DNA of 12,731 nt from positions 1-12,731 of the forward strand of contig DAOVZV010000007.1 in NCBI GenBank assembly GCA_030634925.1, in the 5' to 3' direction. The DNA is from Sulfurovum sp. Lineage in GTDB: Bacteria; Campylobacterota; Campylobacteria; Campylobacterales; Sulfurovaceae. This document shows, piece after piece, positions 7,588 through 12,731 of the stretch (positions within the stretch are counted from its first letter, which is position 1; the number at the start of each line of letters is the position of its first letter). The notes below the pieces were generated by a model. It worked only from the letters and a program-made list of their open reading frames with translations, did not search any database and had not been told where the DNA came from. A program made the position numbers and the translations under genes.

Positions 7588-8472
7588 ATGGATGATAGTA
7601 TAATAATAGACGGACAAGCCGTAACCCTAGATGAGCTAATCAATAGTTTCAAAGAGGTAAAGTCAGACAAAAAGTTTGGAAGTAAAGCCAAAAGAAAAAG
7701 AAAAGATGAGCAGTCTCTAAAGCCATATCAAGCAGAACTAATCAAACTACAAAGACATATAGAAGAGACAAATCAAAAGATGATTATACTCTTTGAAGGT
7801 CGTGACGCAGCTGGTAAGGGTGGAACTATACGAAGAGTCACAAGATATATGAATGAAAAACACTATAGGATAGTAGCATTAGGCAAACCAACTGATGAAC
7901 AGAGAAGTCAATGGTTTTATCAAAAATATATATCACACTTTCCTATAGGTGGAGAGATAGTACTGTTTGATAGAAGCTGGTACAATAGGGCTATGGTAGA
8001 GTCTGTATTTGGCTTTTGTACCCAAAAAGAGCAAGATGACTTTATGAAAGGTGTCAAGGGGTTTGAGAAAGACCTTACAAGACAAGGTATCATATTGGTC
8101 AAGCTATATTATTCTGTGACCAAAGATGAACAAGCTAAAAGGTTTGAGAGACGAAAAACAGACCCACTTCGTCAATGGAAACTAAGCGAGATAGATATAC
8201 AAGCACAAGATAAATGGGATGAGTTTACAGATACAAAATACAATATGATAAAACAGACTCACTCTCACAACGCTCCATGGACTGTAATCCGTTCCAATGA
8301 CAAACAAAAAGCTAGACTAGAGTCACTAAAGGTCATCATCAACTCTATCAATTATGAGGGAAGAGATACTGATTTGGATTTTACACTAGACCCAGAGATA
8401 GTAATTTCAGGAGCTAGAGAGATAGAGATAATGGATGCACAAAGAAGCCAAAATGGCAAATTTATAGGATAA
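7588..8472 (+). CDS. ppk2: Polyphosphate kinase 2 (PPK2), first tandem copy
   Basis: 294 residues. PPK2 enzymes move phosphate between polyphosphate and nucleotides, commonly making ATP or GTP from the diphosphate. The P-loop is FEGRDAAGKGGT (residues 69-80) and the Walker B-like segment is FDRSWYNRA from 127. The family's conserved FERRKTDPLRQWKLS and NAPWTVIRSND blocks follow. A single PPK2 domain of this length fits the short, one-domain type. Before the core there is an extra N-terminal section of about 40 residues that ends strongly basic (KKFGSKAKRKRK). GGAG lies upstream of ATG 7588. It is followed after 11 bases by a second PPK2. Family assignment is very secure; nucleotide preference and reaction direction cannot be told by eye. 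Confidence 0.95.
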   Translation: MDDSIIIDGQAVTLDELINSFKEVKSDKKFGSKAKRKRKDEQSLKPYQAELIKLQRHIEETNQKMIILFEGRDAAGKGGTIRRVTRYMNEKHYRIVALGKPTDEQRSQWFYQKYISHFPIGGEIVLFDRSWYNRAMVESVFGFCTQKEQDDFMKGVKGFEKDLTRQGIILVKLYYSVTKDEQAKRFERRKTDPLRQWKLSEIDIQAQDKWDEFTDTKYNMIKQTHSHNAPWTVIRSNDKQKARLESLKVIINSINYEGRDTDLDFTLDPEIVISGAREIEIMDAQRSQNGKFIG

Positions 8473-8483
8473 GGATTATACAG

Positions 8484-9305
8484 ATGGGTGATAAAAAGAA
8501 AAAAGATAACAAAGTACAGATATGGGTCAAAAAAGAGACACTAGAGTATGAAAAAGAGCTTACGCTATTACAAGTAGAGCTACTCAAATTCCAAAACCAT
8601 GTCAAAGATAAAGGTCTTAAGATTTTGATGATTTTTGAAGGTCGTGATGCAGCTGGTAAGGGTGGAACTATCAAGAGAATTACAGAACACCTCAATCCAA
8701 GGGGTGCAAGAGTAGTAGCACTAGAGAAGCCAAATGAGAAAGAGGCTACACAGTGGTATTTCCAAAGATATGTAGAACATTTGCCATCAGCAGGAGAGAT
8801 AGTTATATTTGATAGAAGTTGGTACAACCGTTCTATGGTAGAGCCAGTAATGGACTTTTGTACAGAGAGAGAACATCATAAATTCCTCAAAGATGCTCCT
8901 AAGTTTGAAAAGATGATAGTAGATGAGGATATTCAGATATTTAAATTCTACTTTTCAGTATCCAAAAAAGAACAAGCAAAGAGGTTCAAATCCAGAGAGA
9001 GTGACCCACTCAAACAATATAAATTATCACCAGTAGATAAAGAGTCACAGAGATTGTGGGATGAATATACATTGGCTAAATTTATGATGCTAAGTGCTAC
9101 ACACACAGAATCAGCTCCATGGACAATAGTCAAAAGTGATAACAAGAAAAAAGCTAGAATAAATGCTATCAAGCATATACTAAACTTCGTAGATTATCCA
9201 GATAAAATAGATGATGAACTTATAGAAGTAGATAAAGATATTATAGTATTTGGTAGAGATGAGACTATAGCGATGGAGAAACTATTTAAGTTTTCTATGA
9301 AGTAA
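8484..9305 (+). CDS. ppk2: Polyphosphate kinase 2 (PPK2), second tandem copy
   Basis: 273 residues with the same PPK2 architecture as the preceding gene: P-loop FEGRDAAGKGGT (51-62), FDRSWYNRS from 109, FKSRESDPLKQYKLS and SAPWTIVKSDN. It differs from its neighbour over much of its length and lacks the longer N-terminal extension, starting instead with a short basic MGDKKKKDNK segment. The pair looks like an old duplication with possible division of labour (ADP versus GDP, or synthesis versus use of polyphosphate) rather than a recent copy. AAGGA at 8471-8475 gives 8-base spacing to ATG 8484. It is the last gene of the operon; five bases after its stop the REP-like inverted repeat begins. Confidence 0.95.
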   Translation: MGDKKKKDNKVQIWVKKETLEYEKELTLLQVELLKFQNHVKDKGLKILMIFEGRDAAGKGGTIKRITEHLNPRGARVVALEKPNEKEATQWYFQRYVEHLPSAGEIVIFDRSWYNRSMVEPVMDFCTEREHHKFLKDAPKFEKMIVDEDIQIFKFYFSVSKKEQAKRFKSRESDPLKQYKLSPVDKESQRLWDEYTLAKFMMLSATHTESAPWTIVKSDNKKKARINAIKHILNFVDYPDKIDDELIEVDKDIIVFGRDETIAMEKLFKFSMK

Positions 9306-9309
9306 TAGA

Positions 9310-9360
9310 GTAGGGTGGATTTATCCACCTTATAATAAATGGTGGATAAATCCACCCTAC
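9310..9360. repeat. Inverted pair of REP-like palindromes (REPIN-like element)
   Basis: Two 20-base units, 9310-9329 and 9341-9360, are perfect reverse complements separated by an 11-base AT spacer. Each unit is itself GTAG followed by a palindrome: GGTGGAT-TT-ATCCACC on the left, and its mirror with AA and a terminal CTAC on the right. A GTAG head next to a short hairpin, in inverted pairs, is the described layout of REP sequences mobilised by RAYT (TnpA-REP) transposases. The element fills nearly the whole gap between the convergent PPK2 and desaturase genes. It can also fold as one long 20-bp stem and might stop transcripts from both sides, but no T-tract follows either arm. No RAYT gene is in the window. 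Confidence 0.8.
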
Positions 9361-9368
9361 GCGTAAAC

Positions 9369-10532
9369 CTACATACCCTCTACTTTGAGTAATTTCGCAT
9401 TTCCTACCATTAGTTCTATTGTCATATATGCTCTTTTGAATACTGACTCTTGTCTATATTCAAGATTGTGTTTTATACATATCTCTTTGACTATTGGTTG
9501 CATTTTTTGATATTGGCTAAGTGGTAGATTGGGAAATAGATGGTGTTCTATCTGATAGTTGAGCCATCCGTGAGAAAAGTCGATGAGGTCTGAACCAGTG
9601 TTATAATTAACACTACCCATTATCTGACGCAGATAAAACTCTCCTTGAGTCTTGTGTGGTGTCTCAAACCTATATATATCTCCTGCTGAGTGATTGGGTA
9701 CGATAACTGTAAATGAGTGTATATTATTGATAAACTCTGCTACAACAGTCATAATAAGGACATTTATCACAGCACCCCAACCCAAAGGCAAAAATAACAT
9801 AGGAATTATCACAAATCTCACCATACTATATGGCAATATATAATCTAGCCACAAAGCTTTACCATTTGTAGTAAATGGACTCCAGTCATAATCTTTGTTT
9901 TCTGGTAGTTTGGCTTTTTTCCTAGCTTTGTTGTCTAATATTCTCAATGTATTTGGAGCATAATATGTAAGTTTCCAAAGTGAAGCAAATGAATAGACTA
10001 TAACATATCTAAGCCACATAGGTGTATTTGATGTAGTGAGCCATCGTAGATTGTTTTCTACATTATCTGGGTCATCATCTTCTCCTAGATGATAATGGTG
10101 CATAATGTTATGTTCATAAGCCCATGCTTCTGGTTTTATCCAATCTAGCCAATCTAACCATCTTCTATTATCCATAGCATAATATTTACTAGTATATCTC
10201 TTTGGAATATTAGGTACTTTATCATAAGCTCCATGAAGTATAGGATGTGTTACATTTGCCCACCTAGATACATTACCTACAGCTACAGCTATAGCAGATA
10301 CTATCAGTAGTGACCAGAACAAAAAGGAATTGATACCATGTGTTATCTCTATATAACTTATAATACCAATAAGAATATAACCAAAGATATTAGACATACG
10401 CCCCCATCTCTCCAACTTCAATAGATGCTGAAAGTCCTCCTGCGTAGGAGTACCCAATGTCATCTTGATATTGTCTATATCTATCTGCAACTGCTCTTTA
10501 TCGACTTTGTCGTAATCTGTATATTTTTCCAC
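9369..10532 (-). CDS. Membrane-bound fatty acid desaturase
   Basis: 387 residues, a di-iron, oxygen-dependent acyl desaturase of the FA_desaturase (PF00487) type acting at the inner membrane. Histidine boxes in order: HPILH (96-100), HNIMHH (141-146) and QIEHHLFP (327-334), with additional His at 271 and 281. Hydrophobic segments lie around 50-90, 175-195 and 230-270. The Q-x-x-HH third box is typical of front-end-like and related bacterial desaturases, so the double-bond position is not certain. The start is GTG (10530-10532) with AAGGAT six bases upstream; the first in-frame ATG lies 23 codons in and would trim only the N-terminus. It is transcribed alone, divergent from the MltG operon and convergent with the PPK2 genes. 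Its presence implies access to oxygen. An electron donor gene is not seen nearby. Confidence 0.92.
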   Translation of the reverse strand: MEKYTDYDKVDKEQLQIDIDNIKMTLGTPTQEDFQHLLKLERWGRMSNIFGYILIGIISYIEITHGINSFLFWSLLIVSAIAVAVGNVSRWANVTHPILHGAYDKVPNIPKRYTSKYYAMDNRRWLDWLDWIKPEAWAYEHNIMHHYHLGEDDDPDNVENNLRWLTTSNTPMWLRYVIVYSFASLWKLTYYAPNTLRILDNKARKKAKLPENKDYDWSPFTTNGKALWLDYILPYSMVRFVIIPMLFLPLGWGAVINVLIMTVVAEFINNIHSFTVIVPNHSAGDIYRFETPHKTQGEFYLRQIMGSVNYNTGSDLIDFSHGWLNYQIEHHLFPNLPLSQYQKMQPIVKEICIKHNLEYRQESVFKRAYMTIELMVGNAKLLKVEGM

Positions 10533-10538
10533 TAAGCT

Positions 10539-10544
10539 ATCCTT
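10539..10544 (-). promoter_or_regulatory. Ribosome binding site AAGGAT for the desaturase GTG start
   Basis: AAGGAT on the minus strand lies six bases before GTG at 10532. It decides this non-ATG start over the internal ATG 23 codons downstream. Confidence 0.6.
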
Positions 10545-10563
10545 ACAATTAATATAATCAAGT

Positions 10564-10569
10564 ATTATA
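10564..10569 (-). promoter_or_regulatory. Candidate -10 box for the desaturase
   Basis: TATAAT on the minus strand lies 31 bases before the GTG start. The surroundings are AT-rich and no clear -35 is visible. Confidence 0.4.
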
Positions 10570-10614
10570 TACTAAGAGGATTAAAATAAGATTTTATACT
10601 AAATATAATTTGGG

Positions 10615-10620
10615 TATAAT
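10615..10620 (+). promoter_or_regulatory. Candidate -10 box for the orf163-ywbE-mltG operon
   Basis: TATAAT lies 34 bases before ATG 10655 in the divergent intergenic region. The -35 region is weak, as in the other candidate promoters here. Apart from these promoters and the two ribosome sites, I see nothing in the 10533-10654 gap. Confidence 0.45.
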
Positions 10621-10654
10621 AAGCAAAAATAAAAATAGTATTTAAGGTATATTT

Positions 10655-11146
10655 ATGTGTAATTTTGACAATTTGAGTGACCAAGAGAAGATTATCCACC
10701 ACCAAAAGCTCCTAAAGTGTGCTGAAGATTTTGGAGGTAAGGGATTTTTTTTACATCTGCTAGAGGCTATTCGTGAGAATAGACCACACCCTATAGTATC
10801 TGGTACTATGGAGTTTCATATAGATTTGGGTTCAATTACTTGGAACAAGGTTATATTCAATGACAAGCTTCAGCTACTACTAAAAGCTAGAGTCAATGAG
10901 AGTAAACAAGATAACTTCTTGCCAGAAAAGAATGAGAAAAATTACAAAAAGATACTAAATGTAGTTCGTACTCTCAAACCAATAGTATTTCATATCAAGC
11001 CTATAGATGGTGGAGTTGGATTTTTCTTTCAGCCATTTGATACGATAGATGAAACGACAACAAAGCTAAATCCAATATTTGATGCAATATTTTTCTGCTC
11101 AATAGATACAGTCAAAAAGGCACTAAACTACACACAAAAGGGATAA
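10655..11146 (+). CDS. Conserved-looking protein of unknown function, 163 residues
   Basis: I do not recognise this protein. It is soluble, without a signal peptide or membrane helix, and has a helical N-terminus (SDQEKIIHHQKLLKCAEDFG). A probably beta-rich centre (SGTMEFHIDLGSITWNKVIF) leads to a hydrophobic C-terminal part with HIKPIDGGVGFFFQPFD and AIFFCSIDTVKKALNY. It has two Cys well apart in the mature region (about 22 and 148) and no obvious metal cluster. The start ATG is supported by AAGG 8 bases upstream and a TATAAT further up. It is the first gene of a tight operon: three bases separate it from the YwbE gene, which overlaps mltG. Coding quality matches its neighbours, so it is a real gene, but no function can be assigned from sequence. 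Confidence 0.8.
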   Translation: MCNFDNLSDQEKIIHHQKLLKCAEDFGGKGFFLHLLEAIRENRPHPIVSGTMEFHIDLGSITWNKVIFNDKLQLLLKARVNESKQDNFLPEKNEKNYKKILNVVRTLKPIVFHIKPIDGGVGFFFQPFDTIDETTTKLNPIFDAIFFCSIDTVKKALNYTQKG

Positions 11147-11149
11147 TAT

Positions 11150-11344
11150 ATGACAGACGGACAAAAGAGAGTCAATATAAAGTATGGTATAGATGTAGGA
11201 GTAGTACTCAAAGCCGACCAAAGCTCAGGTAGGCTAAGCTATGGCAAGGTACAAAAGATACTCACAAACTCACCCACTCATCCACACGGTATCAAAGTCC
11301 GTCTCAATACAGGAGAGGTAGGACGCGTCAAAGAGATATTATGA
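11150..11344 (+). CDS. ywbE: YwbE-family small protein
   Basis: 64 residues, matching the YwbE (DUF2196) family along the whole length: a basic start (MTDGQKRVNIKYGIDV), VVLKADQSSGRLSYGKV, then the highly characteristic ILTNSPTHPHGIKVRL and a GEVGRVKEIL ending. The pattern of short strands suggests a small beta-barrel (KOW/SH3-like), a fold often seen in nucleic-acid-binding proteins. The biological role is not established as far as I know. AAGGG precedes the ATG. The stop overlaps the mltG start as ATGA, so the two are translationally coupled. The family call is firm; the function is unknown. Confidence 0.9.
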   Translation: MTDGQKRVNIKYGIDVGVVLKADQSSGRLSYGKVQKILTNSPTHPHGIKVRLNTGEVGRVKEIL

Positions 11345-12360
11345 AAAGGTTCATATTTTATATAGAGATACTTCTATTGACTCTTGTGCCTCTCTCTTAT
11401 AACTTCATGCCTCTTCACGCAGGAAATAGGGTATTTTATATCCCCTCATCAGACAACAAAGAGATTATCAAAACTCTACAAGACAATAAATATAGTGTAA
11501 CTTGGATAGATGAAATCATCCTAAGTATCAATAAATCACCAAAAGAGGGATGGTACAGTGTCAAACCTATAGAGTATGGTAGGTTTATGTTCTTCAAGCA
11601 TCTACACAAGCAAGAGACAAAGAAAACCAAATCCATAGTCATATATGCAGGAGAGACCAAAGAGGAACTCACAAAGAGACTAGCAAGAGATACAGGATTA
11701 TCAGTCAAAAAACTACTCAAAAGTTATAAAAGCTTGGCATATTTTCGTGATGGAGATATAATCGCAGTTAGATATACCATAGCCTCCAAAGCAGATGAAA
11801 ATACCACAATGAAATATCTATTCAAACAATCAAGAGAACAAGTAAAAAATCTCAAAAAACAGTACCTAGACTCAAATACCACACTATCAGAGATAAAAAG
11901 ACTTCATATCATAGCCTCAATCATCCAAAAAGAGAGTAATGATATAAAAGAGATGCCTGATATATCATCAGTAATACAAAATAGACTCAAAAAAAATATG
12001 AAACTACAGATGGATGGTACACTAAATTATGGCAAATACTCACATACTAGAGTAACACCACAAAGGATAAGAGAAGACAAAAGTGTATATAACACATATC
12101 TACACAAAGGACTACCACCACATCCGATAAGTACAGTAACACTAGATGCACTCAAAGCTAGTATCCAGCCAAACAAGACCAAATACCTATATTTTATGCT
12201 AAACAAAAAGGGCAAACACGATTTTAGCTCTAGCTACAAAAAACATGTACAAAATATAAAAGTATTTAGAAAAAATCAAAAGACAAAGAAAATCAAAAAA
12301 AGTTTAAAGCTAAATCTAGGTGGAGATATAAAGATAGATTGGGGAAGTGTAGGGATTTAA
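11341..12360 (+). CDS. mltG: Endolytic murein transglycosylase MltG
   Basis: 339 residues, YceG/MltG family. This inner-membrane-anchored lytic transglycosylase cuts nascent glycan strands and is thought to terminate peptidoglycan chain growth. An N-terminal hydrophobic anchor lies at residues 4-24. A LysM-like periplasmic region includes VIYAGETKEELTKRLARDTG, and the catalytic domain follows. The catalytic Glu is E198 in ASIIQKES. Other family blocks are IQNRLKKNMKLQMDGTLNYG, YNTYLHKGLPPHPIST, and KYLYFMLNKKGKHDFSSSYKKH. After about residue 306 the protein carries an extra basic tail (FRKNQKTKKIKKSLK) ending in a short hydrophobic/polar strand. It begins inside the YwbE stop (ATGA). Its TAA shares bases with the convergent lpxB stop. 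Confidence 0.93.
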   Translation: MKRFIFYIEILLLTLVPLSYNFMPLHAGNRVFYIPSSDNKEIIKTLQDNKYSVTWIDEIILSINKSPKEGWYSVKPIEYGRFMFFKHLHKQETKKTKSIVIYAGETKEELTKRLARDTGLSVKKLLKSYKSLAYFRDGDIIAVRYTIASKADENTTMKYLFKQSREQVKNLKKQYLDSNTTLSEIKRLHIIASIIQKESNDIKEMPDISSVIQNRLKKNMKLQMDGTLNYGKYSHTRVTPQRIREDKSVYNTYLHKGLPPHPISTVTLDALKASIQPNKTKYLYFMLNKKGKHDFSSSYKKHVQNIKVFRKNQKTKKIKKSLKLNLGGDIKIDWGSVGI

Positions 12361-12731
12361 CCCTCAATTATCTTAGCCACATTGAGAGAACTCCCATAGC
12401 CTAGATACTCTCTTAGCTCTTTTGCCTTTTGTGCAAATTTGTCCTCATCTGTATTATGGTACTCTGCTAATAGATTATCTACCGTTACGCTATCTTGAAC
12501 TAATTCATTGTGTAGAGTTGTATTGTTGTATTTTGTTAGTATGATATTTGCTAGTCCTATTTGCTCTATTCCCAAAATCTTTTTACCTATGAAATAGTCT
12601 ATCTTTTTGGCTATATATGCTAGTGTAAATGGTGTACCGATGAGTGATGCTTCTAGTGTAGCTGTACCTGAACAGATAAATGCAAACTCTGATTGAGATA
12701 GTGCTTTTTGTGTATCTTGTATTATCTCAAA
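12357..12731 (-). CDS. lpxB: Lipid-A-disaccharide synthase LpxB, C-terminal part
   Basis: The minus-strand frame stays open to the window edge, giving the last 124 residues of the protein. The visible part starts FEIIQDTQKALSQSEFAF and then carries the LpxB landmark ICSGTATLEASLIGTPFTLAYIAKK, followed by IDYFIGKK and IGLANII. LpxB joins UDP-2,3-diacylglucosamine and lipid X to form the lipid A disaccharide at the inner membrane. The usual protein is about 350-380 residues, so roughly two thirds lies beyond the window. An internal TTG near 12575 is not a start. The stop overlaps the mltG stop by four bases (TTAA). Identification is strong from the SGTATLE and GTP-F-AY-A motifs. Confidence 0.92.
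   Translation of the reverse strand, partial: FEIIQDTQKALSQSEFAFICSGTATLEASLIGTPFTLAYIAKKIDYFIGKKILGIEQIGLANIILTKYNNTTLHNELVQDSVTVDNLLAEYHNTDEDKFAQKAKELREYLGYGSSLNVAKIIEG

Noticed and set aside
8462..8827. Minus-strand open frame opposite the second PPK2 gene (similar one at 7920-8102 opposite the first)
   Set aside because: Both antisense frames encode near-identical peptides because they mirror the conserved PPK2 motifs, which shows they are shadows.
9310..9360. Ordinary Rho-independent terminator
   Set aside because: No T-tract follows the stem in either direction, and the nested palindromes with GTAG heads fit a REP pair better, although some termination activity remains possible.

Overview
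The window is AT-rich, gene-dense bacterial DNA (by eye about one third G+C) with heavy use of ATA, AGA and CTA codons and very short or overlapping gene junctions. A short TsaC/Sua5-type protein next to a HIT protein, a small MltG, LpxB (so a Gram-negative outer membrane) and the codon style suggest Campylobacterota, perhaps a free-living Sulfurovum/Sulfurimonas-like lineage. This assignment is inference; no rRNA or other phylogenetic marker is present.

Layout. (1) About 1-3062: three overlapping signalling genes. The first is a large sensor cut by the window edge (propeller-like repeats, a Cache-like domain, one membrane helix, HAMP). The second is a small cyclic-nucleotide-binding-like protein. 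The third is a two-helix HAMP protein whose C-terminus resembles a degenerate PP2C/SpoIIE phosphatase. (2) 3049-3845: tsaC and a HIT-family gene, overlapping the signalling genes and each other. (3) 3909-9305: a six-gene phosphate/polyphosphate operon. It encodes a PiT phosphate transporter, a Na/Pi-cotransporter-type protein with a PhoU-like tail, a 79-residue very lysine-rich protein, and two tandem, diverged PPK2 kinases. (4) 9310-9360: a compact pair of inverted REP-like palindromes with outward GTAG heads (REPIN-like), filling the gap between convergent genes. (5) 9369-10532, minus strand: a membrane fatty acid desaturase. (6) 10655-12360: a plus-strand operon of an unrecognised 163-residue protein, a YwbE-family protein and MltG. 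It runs into the 3' end of lpxB, which lies on the minus strand and leaves the window.

How they work together. Region 3 is the clearest functional unit: uptake (PiT), possible efflux or flux control (NptA/YjbB-like with PhoU-like domain), and polyphosphate-nucleotide phosphotransfer (two PPK2s), with a basic small protein that could bind polyphosphate. Region 1 reads as a membrane signalling cassette whose output is not visible in the window. The partners are either degenerate versions of known signalling folds or depend on genes upstream. Region 6 combines peptidoglycan chain termination with two poorly known proteins.

No stretch longer than 300 bases lacks a gene; the longest gap is the 122-base divergent promoter region at 10533-10654. 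I saw no tRNA, rRNA, CRISPR array, insertion sequence or transposase gene.
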